Part shown: positions 14,332-20,678 of the stretch, in pieces
Numbering within the stretch: position 1 is the stretch's first letter
Layout of the letters: each line of letters opens with the position of its first letter
IMG/VR virus record: IMGVR_UViG_3300034166_001563
Span: 1 to 24,446 of that record
Reading direction: 5' to 3' (one strand)
DNA: 24,446 nt
Source of the DNA: a virus
Position numbers and translations under genes: made by a program
The notes under the pieces: model-generated
What the model saw: the letters and a program-made list of their open reading frames with translations, nothing else
Told to the model about the DNA's origin: nothing
The model's database searches: none

Positions 14332-15681
14332 ATGGAGGAGTGGAAGCCCGAAACGACCAATTCCGACGCTGAGCGCTCTCTTGTCGGATCGATTCTGATC
14401 GATACCGGCGTGATGGCGTTGGTGAGCGACGTCGTCAAGCCAGAGGATTTTGAAGACGCCCTGTGCCGGGATGTTTACGCGGCCTGTCTCTCGATTTGGA
14501 ATGAACACGGCAAGATCGATACGGTCACCGTGCACGACAAGTTGAAGGCAATGGACGCGATGAGCAGCCCGAGCCTGGTCAACCTGATGGATCTGGCCCA
14601 TTCGACCCCCACTTCAATTCACGCCGACCAATATGCAAAAATCGTCAAGAAGTGGGCGCTGCTGCGTACACTCCGACGAACTGGTACGGAAATCGTCCGA
14701 CTGACTGGCACGTCTGACGATCCAGACGAGATCATCTCCCAAGCAACCTCACTCCTCTCTGGCGTCTCCAATTCGAGCAATAACGGCGCGCTAAAGCGTT
14801 GGAGCGATTTGGCTGGCAGTGCGTACGACGAGATCGAGTCCGCGGCTAACGGAGCCAAGCAAAATGGGATCAAGTCTGGACTTGGGGATTTGGACCGAAC
14901 ACTCGGCGGATTCCACAAATCCGACCTAATTATTCTGGCGGCTCGTCCGTCGGTTGGTAAGACGTCGCTTGCCCTCAACATCGCTGAACATGCAGCAAAG
15001 CAGCTAAAGACTGTGGCGTTCTTCTCGCTAGAGATGAGCAGCTCGCAGTTGGTACAGCGCATCGTCAGTGGTGACGCGGCGATTGACGCATCACGCATTC
15101 GCACAGGTTCAATCAGCGAGACTGATTGGGCCTCACTTACAAATTCGTTTTCTCGCCTGAATACGATGCCGCTCTTTATTGACGACACATCGTCAATTGA
15201 CATTGCGTCAATTCGCGCACGGTGCCAGCGGCTTGCTGGAGAGCACTCAATTGACCTCGTGATCATCGACTACCTACAGCTCATGGGTGGTGATCGGCGA
15301 GAGAATCGCGTGCAGGAGGTTAGCGAGATTTCTCGTGGACTGAAATCGATTGCGCGAGATCTCGATGTGCCGGTCATTGCGCTGAGTCAGCTTTCACGCG
15401 CGTCAGAGTCGCGAGATACGAAGGAGCCTAGACTTTCAGACCTTCGTGAGAGCGGTAGCATAGAACAGGATGCCGATGTGGTTTTGATGCTCTGGCGGGA
15501 GAACGAGCGGACCGAGGAGTCCCGTTCGGCCGACGGCGAAGTTGTAAACCTCAAAATCGCCAAGCACCGAAACGGTCCGACAGGGGAATATCCGCTCTGG
15601 TTTAAGAAGTCGCAAACCCGATTTGTGGGCATGGTTAAGGAAAGCGTACAGTCGCCGGTCCAGCAAAGGCTGGTAGAATGA
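14332..15681 (+). CDS. dnaB: Replicative DNA helicase, DnaB family
   Basis: A 449-residue DnaB-type helicase. The N-terminal domain (residues 8-110) starts with NSDAERSLVGSILID. The RecA-like ATPase has Walker A ARPSVGKTS (about 204-212) and Walker B LVIIDYLQLM (about 309-318). It also has the DnaB motifs VIALSQLSRASESR, LSDLRESGSIEQDADVV and KHRNGPTGE. It unwinds the phage fork as a hexamer and should be loaded by the 12510 product. An in-frame TTG at 14293 is upstream, but ATG 14332 follows the previous stop. Confidence 0.95.
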   Translation: MEEWKPETTNSDAERSLVGSILIDTGVMALVSDVVKPEDFEDALCRDVYAACLSIWNEHGKIDTVTVHDKLKAMDAMSSPSLVNLMDLAHSTPTSIHADQYAKIVKKWALLRTLRRTGTEIVRLTGTSDDPDEIISQATSLLSGVSNSSNNGALKRWSDLAGSAYDEIESAANGAKQNGIKSGLGDLDRTLGGFHKSDLIILAARPSVGKTSLALNIAEHAAKQLKTVAFFSLEMSSSQLVQRIVSGDAAIDASRIRTGSISETDWASLTNSFSRLNTMPLFIDDTSSIDIASIRARCQRLAGEHSIDLVIIDYLQLMGGDRRENRVQEVSEISRGLKSIARDLDVPVIALSQLSRASESRDTKEPRLSDLRESGSIEQDADVVLMLWRENERTEESRSADGEVVNLKIAKHRNGPTGEYPLWFKKSQTRFVGMVKESVQSPVQQRLVE

Positions 15682-15702
15682 CCGCCCAGAAAGGAGCTCA
15701 AA

Positions 15703-16026
15703 GTGGCAATCGTCAACGTAACCGATGTGGAGTTCACGTCGGAAGTTCTCAATCACAACGGACCAGTCCTCATCGACTTTTGGGCTGGGTGGTGCAGTCC
15801 ATGCAAACGACTGGCGCCGGAATTCGAGAAGCTCGCGGAAAAATTCTCCAAGACAATAAAGTTCGTAAAGGTTGACGTAGACCAGAGCCCAGCGGCAGCA
15901 AAGGCGTTCAACGTCATGTCCCTTCCAACGCTGGTGTTCTTTAATCCGGGCGAAACTCCAGTTTCGTCGTCAGGATTTGCCACGGCGGCAAACCTCGAAA
16001 AAAAGTTTAACCTTGGCGGCCGTTAA
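15703..16026 (+). CDS. trxA: Thioredoxin
   Basis: A 107-residue thioredoxin of normal length. The active site WCSPC (Cys31, Cys34) has Ser in place of the usual Gly. LIDFWAGW precedes it and the cis-Pro loop is SLPT (Pro75). It may donate electrons to ribonucleotide reductase, serve as a polymerase factor, or act on the DUF4395-like membrane protein encoded four genes on. The GTG start has AAAGGAG upstream. No signal peptide, so cytoplasmic. Confidence 0.93.
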   Translation: MAIVNVTDVEFTSEVLNHNGPVLIDFWAGWCSPCKRLAPEFEKLAEKFSKTIKFVKVDVDQSPAAAKAFNVMSLPTLVFFNPGETPVSSSGFATAANLEKKFNLGGR

Positions 16027-16500
16027 ATGTCCTACTTCGCCTGGGAGGATGAACTACCGTTCAAACTGAGCTACCCAAAACGCGCTGAGCCGAAGCACGT
16101 CAAGGTGTTCAAGAAGTCCCTTCAGGCAATCGGAGACATGGCGCGTCGACATCGCATTAAAGTCACCGAGGTCAAGCTTCATGTCCACGACTTCCAGCAG
16201 CCGTATCACGCCCTCGGGTACGCCGTCAGTGAGATTTCGGAGATCACCCTTTGCGGCTGGGATGTCGAGACTGGGCTCCATGAGCTTGCACACATCTGGT
16301 CCGGGGAGGCGCACACGACCCTCTGGGCGAAGCGGCTCCTCCAACTTCATCAAGAGTACTCGCCACGAAAGGCAAAGAAGTGGGAAAAGACCCTCTTCAA
16401 GCAGTACCGCTCGGCCAGAACAGTCATCAAAGAGCGGGATGCTGCGTTGCCACGTAAAAAGAGTGTCAGACGGTGCCACTCGTGTGGTAAGCTCGACTGA
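16027..16500 (+). CDS. SprT-like zinc metalloprotease (HELAH)
   Basis: A 157-residue protein with the zincin motif HELAH (His85, Glu86, His89). EAHTTLWAKRLLQL follows, giving a third His (96) as in SprT/WLM-type DNA-protein crosslink proteases. CHSC near residues 150-153 gives half a zinc finger at the C-terminus. It may degrade DNA-bound proteins during replication, or act as an antirepressor-type protease like ImmA. It starts directly after the thioredoxin stop. Confidence 0.75.
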   Translation: MSYFAWEDELPFKLSYPKRAEPKHVKVFKKSLQAIGDMARRHRIKVTEVKLHVHDFQQPYHALGYAVSEISEITLCGWDVETGLHELAHIWSGEAHTTLWAKRLLQLHQEYSPRKAKKWEKTLFKQYRSARTVIKERDAALPRKKSVRRCHSCGKLD

Positions 16501-16512
16501 GAGGACATCAAC

Positions 16513-16707
16513 ATGGGGGAATCAAAATGGCAGGCGAGGGACAGGAAGCTGCGGCGGCGGCGCAGCTCGATGGACAGCCACTACCAGAAGTGGTGGCACG
16601 CCCTGGATCAACTGATCAAGCGCCGAAGTTCAGCGAGCAAGACTACGGGCAGTACCGTAGGTGGCGCAGGGCATACGACGAACACTCGCGATACAAACGA
16701 CGAGTGA
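16513..16707 (+). CDS. Small basic protein, unknown
   Basis: A 64-residue protein with a strong ribosome site (GAGAGGA, 8 bases before ATG). The first 20 residues are very basic (KWQARDRKLRRRRSS), resembling small Arg-rich phage proteins that start with a SKWxARDRK-type stretch. It lies nested over the start of the 135-residue frame that begins at 16527. At least one of the two is real; this one has the better start signal. Confidence 0.55.
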   Translation: MGESKWQARDRKLRRRRSSMDSHYQKWWHALDQLIKRRSSASKTTGSTVGGAGHTTNTRDTNDE

Positions 16708-16934
16708 ATAAGTGGTTAGAAGATAACCACAACTACCAGATTGCCGACTCCAGCGGATGGCTCGATGTGGCTGAAGCGGAGGGCCGATGCAACGCAGAGA
16801 TTAACGGCGAAGAAGTAAAAATCTTCTGCGATCTTTGCGCATGGTTCCAGTTCGGATATGGCAAGAAGTTCGACGTCACGCAAATACGCTCGATGTCGAG
16901 TCGATATGATCGAGAGCGGAGGGCGCGACGATGA
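16527..16934 (+). CDS. Hypothetical protein, start uncertain
   Basis: A 135-residue frame. The C-terminal half looks protein-like (KWLEDNHNYQ, CDLCAWFQFG with CxxC, basic end). The first 30 residues are Ala/Gly-rich and overlap the 64-residue gene in another frame. Two starts are possible: ATG 16527 after GGGGGA, or GTG 16704, which overlaps the stop of the 64-residue gene (GTGA) and would give 76 residues. The stop overlaps the next ATG (ATGA). Function unknown. Confidence 0.6.
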   Translation: MAGEGQEAAAAAQLDGQPLPEVVARPGSTDQAPKFSEQDYGQYRRWRRAYDEHSRYKRRVNKWLEDNHNYQIADSSGWLDVAEAEGRCNAEINGEEVKIFCDLCAWFQFGYGKKFDVTQIRSMSSRYDRERRARR

Positions 16935-17287
16935 AGATGGTCAATTCTGCACGAGCCCGCAAGGGAGCAGCAACCAGCGTTGTGATTTTGACGATTGCGC
17001 TCTTCACGCAAAGCCAACTTCTTGTTGGGCTCATCGGAAGTGTGCTGCTGTTGGCGTTCCTCGGCGGACCAAACTTCCTCACAATCCTCTACCGTCCATC
17101 CGGTACTGCGGAGCACCCGGCAAGTGGGATTCGCTTGGCGCAGCTCTTGGGGGCAGTCTTCGCGTTTGCTGGCCTGGCGCTTAACGCACCGATTTTGATT
17201 GCCGTCCTTGCTGGGCTGCAGTTTATCCTTGCGGCGACGGGCATCTGCATCGCGTGCAAGTTTTACGGGATCACCAAGTATCTATGA
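16931..17287 (+). CDS. DUF4395-like membrane protein with CxxC
   Basis: A 118-residue membrane protein with about four hydrophobic segments (residues 14-30, 32-50, 68-85, 86-107). It ends in GICIACKFYG, a CxxC (Cys106, Cys109) at the membrane edge. This layout matches the DUF4395 family, found in actinobacteria beside thioredoxin or sulphurtransferase genes. A thioredoxin lies in the same operon, so a redox relay across the membrane is a fair inference. It is rare in phages, to my knowledge. Start overlaps the previous stop (ATGA). Confidence 0.7.
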   Translation: MKMVNSARARKGAATSVVILTIALFTQSQLLVGLIGSVLLLAFLGGPNFLTILYRPSGTAEHPASGIRLAQLLGAVFAFAGLALNAPILIAVLAGLQFILAATGICIACKFYGITKYL

Positions 17288-17433
17288 AGCGACCACTTGA
17301 CAAAATGGACCCAAATAGGTATCGATTTGTTGAGATATATGAGTTCAGGGATCATAAAACCAAGTACGACTACCTCTTTGCCATTATCGGCTTCGGAATC
17401 ATCGCGTTTGTCGCCTGGGTTTCGAGTCTTTAA
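17284..17433 (+). CDS. Tail-anchored mini membrane protein
   Basis: A 49-residue frame whose ATG overlaps the stop of the DUF4395-like gene (ATGA). A charged N-terminal 28 residues (MKRPLDKMDPNRYRF) is followed by one hydrophobic helix near the end (LFAIIGFGIIAFVAWV). It is last in the rightward operon and probably translated by coupling. It may be a partner of the preceding membrane protein or a holin-like factor; neither is shown. Confidence 0.55.
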   Translation: MKRPLDKMDPNRYRFVEIYEFRDHKTKYDYLFAIIGFGIIAFVAWVSSL

Positions 17434-17435
17434 AG

Positions 17436-17466
17436 CCCCGTAGAGGCACTTTTCCGGCCCGTAGAG
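17436..17466. repeat. Direct CCCGTAGAG repeats at the convergent junction
   Basis: CCCGTAGAG occurs at 17437-17445 and 17458-17466, 21 bp or two turns apart, in the 40-base gap between convergent operons. No good hairpin with a T-run is seen for either direction. They may be a protein site or a weak bidirectional stop. Confidence 0.3.
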
Positions 17467-17473
17467 CCCCGAT

Positions 17474-18082
17474 TTACCCCTTTTGGCTGTCTGGGTACCC
17501 CTTGAAGTTTCCCAAGGCCTGGAAATCACCGGTGTCCTGCCAGCCCTCGACAACATGGGGCCGCATATCCCCGTAGGCCTCGAGGACGTCAATCATCTCT
17601 GAGCTACGGAGCGATCGGATCATATCGTGGAGCTTTTCAGCGTCATCGAACCGGTAGAGCCCAATGCAGACCTCTCCGGTTGCAGCCCCGCGAGTCCAGC
17701 GGACGGTGTTGTGGTAGTCCCAGACACGACGCGATGGAGCCTCAGCGACTCCAACCCAAGAACCAGGAGCGCTTGGGATCTCTGGCAGAACGGTATCTCC
17801 GTAAATCACCGTAATCGGTCCCTGGACGCCCGTATCAACGAGATATCGTTCCAATGCACGGGCTGGTCCACGGGTATCGTTGGTTTCGACGATTGGCCCA
17901 CGCCATCCGCTCAGATAGATTTTTCCTGCCTCGCCAGGGCGAACCACCACGCCAGCGAGTCCCCCCTTGAGTGCGCGCATATGCCACTCCAGAACTGTGA
18001 CCCCGGCAGCCTGGACCAGGAGCTTGGAGTAGCCGTTGAGGCGCGTGGACTTCCCTGCAGCGAGAACGACGACGTTATCCAT
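17474..18082 (-). CDS. Sugar nucleotidyltransferase-like protein
   Basis: A 202-residue protein with the NTP-transferase entry motif VVLAAGKSTRL (residues 5-15), followed by YSKLL (substrate Lys position) and VIYGDTVLP near 100 (metal Asp). This is the fold of MobA and sugar-1-phosphate nucleotidylyltransferases, but shorter than a full RmlA-type enzyme. It probably activates a sugar or similar group. ATG 18082 overlaps the glycosyltransferase stop by 8 bases; the longer frame from 18235 is the shadow of that gene. Confidence 0.75.
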   Translation of the reverse strand: MDNVVVLAAGKSTRLNGYSKLLVQAAGVTVLEWHMRALKGGLAGVVVRPGEAGKIYLSGWRGPIVETNDTRGPARALERYLVDTGVQGPITVIYGDTVLPEIPSAPGSWVGVAEAPSRRVWDYHNTVRWTRGAATGEVCIGLYRFDDAEKLHDMIRSLRSSEMIDVLEAYGDMRPHVVEGWQDTGDFQALGNFKGYPDSQKG

Positions 18083-18650
18083 TGATGATCCTCTTGACTT
18101 CCTCATAGCCTTCGCGGTTATGGCTTTCGTGGGTCCAGCCATCGTCGATGCGATAGGTCCAGGTGATCTCAGGGACGCACTTGAACTTCGCCCCGGCTCG
18201 ATATGCCTCGACCCAGAAGAGCCAGTCATAGCCAAAGACCTGCTTGAACATGCCGATCTTGTTGAAGACGCTCTTGCGGACCAGGGCGTTGTGACTGACG
18301 TTGTTGTCCTTCAGGAGGCTCTCGGGATCAAACGGCTTGTTGTACCAGCCGGTGTAATTTGCGCCGTCCGCATACGAATAGATGATATCCACATCTGGGC
18401 TAGCCTCCGCCATCAGTCGCTCCAGGTGATGCGGATGAAGCAGGTCGTCGTCGTCGAGGAGCTGCACCCACTCAGTCGAAACCCGGCGAACCAGAGAGTT
18501 CTTCGTCCACCATCCACCGCGTTGGTGGAGATCAACCGAAATCAAGTGCTCAGCCGGAAGGAGCGTTTGGGCGCGCACCGACATAATCGCCTCGCCAAGC
18601 AGGCGGGTCCGCATCGGCGTACTCGCGGTGACAACTGTTACATCGCTCAT
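18075..18650 (-). CDS. Family 2 glycosyltransferase
   Basis: A 191-residue GT-A type enzyme: VTVVTASTPMRTRLLGEAI at the N-terminus and acid cluster DDDD at residues 66-69, the GT2 sugar-nucleotide/metal site. FGYDWLFWVEAYRAG near 140-155 matches the GT2 catalytic-base region. It would transfer a sugar from a nucleotide donor, perhaps made by the following gene. Acceptors in phages include virion proteins, modified DNA bases and host surface. No membrane segment, so cytoplasmic. It appears to be translated from a leaderless message. Confidence 0.85.
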   Translation of the reverse strand: MSDVTVVTASTPMRTRLLGEAIMSVRAQTLLPAEHLISVDLHQRGGWWTKNSLVRRVSTEWVQLLDDDDLLHPHHLERLMAEASPDVDIIYSYADGANYTGWYNKPFDPESLLKDNNVSHNALVRKSVFNKIGMFKQVFGYDWLFWVEAYRAGAKFKCVPEITWTYRIDDGWTHESHNREGYEEVKRIING

Positions 18651-18656
18651 GTCAAG

Positions 18657-18684
18657 AGCATACCATACCGGGCCGGAGTGTCAA
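18657..18684 (-). promoter_or_regulatory. Promoter of the glycosyltransferase pair (leaderless)
   Basis: On the minus strand TTGACA (18684-18679), a 16-bp spacer and TATGCT (18662-18657) form a promoter. Exactly six bases then separate the -10 from the ATG at 18650. Transcription should begin at or next to the start codon. No ribosome site is present. Confidence 0.65.
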
Positions 18685-18952
18685 CGTTTGAAGATAAACC
18701 GAAAACCGCGGGCAGACCAAAGTCCCATCATCAAAGCGCATAGCACAAGGTGGAGTGGAGCGTTGTGTGTTGTGTGAAAAAAAGATGCAGGGCCTAGTCT
18801 CCGGTTGGAGCTGGCCGTGGTGTGTAGAAGTTCGACTTAAAAGGGGTTTGGGGGGTTTTGTAGATAATTTTCCGTGACGGAGTTAGAACGCCTTTGTGCT
18901 CGTGTTGAACCAAACACCCGCCAGGGGTGTGCGATTCTCGCCAGGTAGCACA
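18685..18952. other. Non-coding stretch between leftward genes
   Basis: No convincing gene on either strand. It holds a TG-rich run (about 18763-18777), a G-run pair GGGGTTTGGGGGG near 18843-18856 and a small palindrome TCCGTGACGGA (18871-18881). The decamer GAGTTAGAAC (18880-18889) recurs at the end of the next gene (19001-19010). A small hairpin ACACCC/GGGTGT lies at 18914-18930. It may be the 3' region of the 19004-19333 transcript. Confidence 0.5.
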
Positions 18953-18978
18953 ACACCCGCCGCGCTTGCGGCGGGTGT
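18953..18978 (-). terminator. Strong GC hairpin downstream of the 109-residue gene
   Basis: ACACCCGCCGC (18953-18963) and GCGGCGGGTGT (18968-18978) make a perfect 11-bp stem with a GCTT loop. It starts 25 bases past the stop codon of the leftward gene. There is no T-run after it on the minus strand. A smaller copy (ACACCC/GGGTGT, 18914-18930) follows and is trailed by TTTGGTT. Confidence 0.6.
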
Positions 18979-19003
18979 GTGTTGCGCTTGCGCGCGTTGA
19001 GAG

Positions 19004-19333
19004 TTAGAACAACGGCGCGCCGCCGTCGCCGTCAATGAGAACTGCGTTGAGCAGCGCAAGCAGTTCCGCCTCTGCGCGGTTGACCAGGATTGAGGCGCAA
19101 CCCTCTGCGTCGTCGTTGAGAACGAGAGCGCATACGCGAACTGCGAGAGCGTCAAGAGCCGCGCCGCTCTCGTCGTCGCAAGCGTAGCGCGCTGCGCATA
19201 GCGCGCCGTTCTCGCTGCGCGTCGCAACTGCAACCAGGATTGGCGAGTCCTGCACGAGTTCTGCGTTGACCGCGTGGTCAACGAGGCTCTCAACGAGAGC
19301 CGTGTTGAGCGTGTAGTCCAGGGTTCCGTTCAT
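19004..19333 (-). CDS. Hypothetical protein with Leu/Val-Asn repeats
   Basis: A 109-residue acidic protein. ATG 19333 has AGAGGAG about 9 bases upstream; the 144-residue in-frame extension runs through the promoter and is rejected. It is rich in Ala, Leu and Asp and contains five similar pieces with a hydrophobic residue then Asn: TLNTALVE, HAVNAELV, LVLNDDAE, LVNRAEAEL and LLNAVLID. DNA word use is odd (frequent GTTGA and GCGC words), unlike its neighbours. Function unknown. Confidence 0.6.
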   Translation of the reverse strand: MNGTLDYTLNTALVESLVDHAVNAELVQDSPILVAVATRSENGALCAARYACDDESGAALDALAVRVCALVLNDDAEGCASILVNRAEAELLALLNAVLIDGDGGAPLF

Positions 19334-19390
19334 CGTTCCGTTCTCCTCTTGGCGGTTGAGGCGTGTGCCTCTTTCGTTCCCGCTACGAGA

Positions 19391-19419
19391 ACAATACACC
19401 AGGTTGAGCGGCAACGCAA
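19391..19419 (-). promoter_or_regulatory. Promoter of the 109-residue gene
   Basis: On the minus strand TTGCGT (19419-19414), a 17-bp spacer and TATTGT (19396-19391). A 6-bp inverted repeat GCAACG/CGTTGC (19411-19416 with 19425-19430) overlaps the -35. It lacks the boxes of the seven promoters to its right, so it is probably under other control. Confidence 0.5.
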
Positions 19420-19474
19420 CACCCCGTTGCGAGTTCAACCGAAATCGGGAAACGGCCTGCGCGACCAGGCGCCT

Positions 19475-19500
19475 GACTGTAACAAACCGGACTGTAACAA
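19475..19500. repeat. Two direct GACTGTAACAA repeats, 15 bp apart
   Basis: GACTGTAACAA is present at 19475-19485 and 19490-19500. They lie about 56-80 bp upstream of the -35 of the 19391 promoter, in the non-coding stretch 19420-19595. They could be activator or repressor half-sites. Nearby 19555-19590 holds two GC hairpins (GCGGC/GCCGC then TTTTT on the plus strand, and CGACGG/CCGTCG). Confidence 0.4.
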
Positions 19501-19595
19501 TCCACCGGTTCTACGGCGTGGCTGGACCGGCAAGCCGCCATTTATGGGTGCGGCGAAGCCGCCGCCTTTTTAGGGGCGACGGCTCCGTCGGCTGG

Positions 19596-20003
19596 CTACC
19601 AGGCGGTCGCTGGCTGCTTTACCTCTGACGAGTGTGTCCAGCGGGAATCGCCTTCGACGAGCTCGCGCACCTTGGCGATTGCCTCTGCCTCGCTGCGCAT
19701 CGCGAATCGGTTGGCTGGGCAATCTAGTCGCTCCGACCAGAATCCTCGCTCGTCGCGCTTCTGCCAGATGTGCGAGAAGTATGGCGTTCCCATCGGGCTC
19801 ACGGTCACGGTGATGTACTCGCGGTACTCGGCGACTTCGCTGTCGACCTGATTTCCCATCGCGTCGGTGAAGCGGTTGTAGTAGCCGTCGCGTCGGAACT
19901 CTGGTCGTGGCTCTGCCGCGCGCGGCGCCGCGACCTGGGCTGCCTTTTCGGTGCGCTTCTGGTCTACGCCGACGATTGCGAGGAGCGTTGCTACGAAGTT
20001 CAT
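19596..20003 (-). CDS. Hypothetical protein of the small-gene arm
   Basis: A 135-residue protein with a GAAGGAGAG ribosome site before ATG. Residues 1-13 are hydrophobic (MNFVATLLAIVGV), a weak membrane or signal-like start. A basic linker follows (about 15-38), then a domain with many Tyr, Phe and Trp (EYREYITVTVSPMG, HIWQKRDERGFWSE). It is the only gene behind the class II promoter at 20064-20092. No family recognised. Confidence 0.7.
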   Translation of the reverse strand: MNFVATLLAIVGVDQKRTEKAAQVAAPRAAEPRPEFRRDGYYNRFTDAMGNQVDSEVAEYREYITVTVSPMGTPYFSHIWQKRDERGFWSERLDCPANRFAMRSEAEAIAKVRELVEGDSRWTHSSEVKQPATAW

Positions 20004-20020
20004 TTCTCTCTCCTTCTTTT

Positions 20021-20056
20021 GAGGGGTCGGTGGCGAGTGCCACCGTTGACCCCCTC
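20021..20056 (-). other. 5'-end leader hairpin, two-tier
   Basis: On the minus strand GAGGGGGTC pairs with GACCCCTC (one bulge) and inner GGTGGC with GCCACC around an ACTC loop. The predicted RNA start is near 20057, so the hairpin begins at the very 5' end. It also starts with GAGGGG like the leaders at 20599-20615 and 23366-23382. Confidence 0.6.
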
Positions 20057-20063
20057 TACTTGT

Positions 20064-20092
20064 ACAATACTAAACCTTTATACCCTTGTCAA
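20064..20092 (-). promoter_or_regulatory. Class II arm promoter (a)
   Basis: TTGACA (20092-20087), 17-bp spacer, TATTGT (20069-20064). Flanking AAAAGGGGTTGACA is shared with the other arm promoters. It drives the 135-residue gene. Confidence 0.85.
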
Positions 20093-20113
20093 CCCCTTTT
20101 CCCAAAATAGTAG

Positions 20114-20129
20114 GTTAAATTTTCTTAAC
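20114..20129. promoter_or_regulatory. Class II box GTTAA-N6-TTAAC
   Basis: GTTAAATTTTCTTAAC, an inverted repeat, 21 bp upstream of the -35 of promoter (a). The TAA stop of the upstream mini gene lies inside it. Confidence 0.65.
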
Positions 20130-20279
20130 ATTTGCCTCAGGTTTGCGTTCTACTGCGCTCTGTATAGGCAGCACTTTGATGACGAAGCTGGCGGCGATTG
20201 TAATCGCGGCGGCCGCGGCTATTGCCGTTAGCAGCAGCAGCGCGACAATCGCTAGCAGCGACCGTGCGAGCCGTTGCAT
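20115..20279 (-). CDS. Mini membrane protein with AVER tail
   Basis: A 54-residue frame, third in its operon. The N-terminus is short and basic, then a long hydrophobic stretch from about residue 8 to 35 (SLLAIVALLLLTAIAAAAA), like a signal anchor. The tail LPIQSAVERKPE is similar, in the same frame, to the repeated LLIARAVERE and LLTERAVERD of the gene at 21868-22014. This supports translation of both. It overlaps the preceding mini gene by 28 bases. Ribosome site weak. Confidence 0.5.
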   Translation of the reverse strand: MQRLARSLLAIVALLLLTAIAAAAAITIAASFVIKVLPIQSAVERKPEANVKKI

Positions 20280-20416
20280 CCAGCGATTGCCAGAACGGCG
20301 ATCGTCGCGACTACGAGCAGGATGCCGAGCAGGATGCGCCTTCGCTCCTGCTGCCGGTTCCAGGTCTCCGTTTCGCGAAGGATAAGTTGCTCGCGGTAAG
20401 TGAGTAGCCGCTTCAT
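20252..20416 (-). CDS. Mini membrane protein with lipobox-like motif
   Basis: A 54-residue frame, second in its operon, with GAAGGAG before ATG and ATGA overlap with the previous stop. Residues 1-27 are charged (MKRLLTYREQLILRETE). Residues 28-46 are a hydrophobic helix (ILLGILLVVATIAVLAIAG) followed by Cys. AIAGC fits a lipobox, but the charged lead is too long for a normal lipoprotein signal. It could be a small lysis or membrane-modifying protein; unproven. Confidence 0.6.
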   Translation of the reverse strand: MKRLLTYREQLILRETETWNRQQERRRILLGILLVVATIAVLAIAGCNGSHGRC

Positions 20417-20577
20417 TTTGTCTCCTTCTTTCCGAACTGGCTCATCGTGTCTACGACGGTCCAGGCGATGCCTTGCTCGCGAACCGCGTCGAGCATCATC
20501 TGGCGCGCGTGCCAGAGGCTTCGCTTCTTGGCGGCTTCCTTGGCTTCGGTCCGAAGTTGCTTCTTGCTCTTGCTCAT
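20413..20577 (-). CDS. MSKSKK-type small basic protein, copy 1
   Basis: A 54-residue protein. Basic N-terminal helix (MSKSKKQLRTEAKEAAKKRS), then WHARQMMLDAVREQGIAWTV. It is a paralogue of the first gene of the class II operon at 23174-23344, with the same leading residues and similar spacing to the promoter. AGAGGA lies 8 bases before ATG; an in-frame ATG at 20607 lies inside the leader hairpin. Function unknown. Confidence 0.65.
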   Translation of the reverse strand: MSKSKKQLRTEAKEAAKKRSLWHARQMMLDAVREQGIAWTVVDTMSQFGKKETK

Positions 20578-20598
20578 TTTGCTGTCCTCTCTGCTTGT

Positions 20599-20615
20599 GA
20601 AGGGCACTTCCCCTC
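20599..20615 (-). other. 5'-end leader hairpin
   Basis: GAGGGGAAGTGCCCTTC on the minus strand: 6-bp stem with one G.U pair and an AAGUG loop, at the predicted RNA 5' end (about 20616). Compare 23366-23382, where the same position is G-C. Confidence 0.6.
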
Positions 20616-20622
20616 TATGTAT

Positions 20623-20651
20623 ACAATACTAAAAGCTCTTACGCTTGTCAA
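20623..20651 (-). promoter_or_regulatory. Class II arm promoter (b)
   Basis: TTGACA (20651-20646), 17-bp spacer, TATTGT (20628-20623). It drives the three mini genes 20577 to 20115. Confidence 0.85.
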
Positions 20652-20662
20652 CCCTTTCGAAG

Positions 20663-20678
20663 GTTAAATTTTCTTAAC
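20663..20678. promoter_or_regulatory. Class II box GTTAA-N6-TTAAC
   Basis: The same 16-mer as at 20114-20129, but only 11 bp upstream of the -35: exactly 10 bp, one helical turn, nearer. The TAA stop of the 20674-20928 gene lies in it. Confidence 0.65.

Noticed and set aside
18036-18743. 235-residue open frame on the plus strand
   Set aside because: Antisense to the glycosyltransferase gene and across its promoter.
18842-18862. G-run GGGGTTTGGGGGG as a G-quadruplex
   Set aside because: Only two G-runs lie close together, not the four needed.
18883-19293. 136-residue frame overlapping the 109-residue gene
   Set aside because: Arg/Ser/Thr/Gln-rich composition, runs through the strong hairpins, and has no ribosome site.
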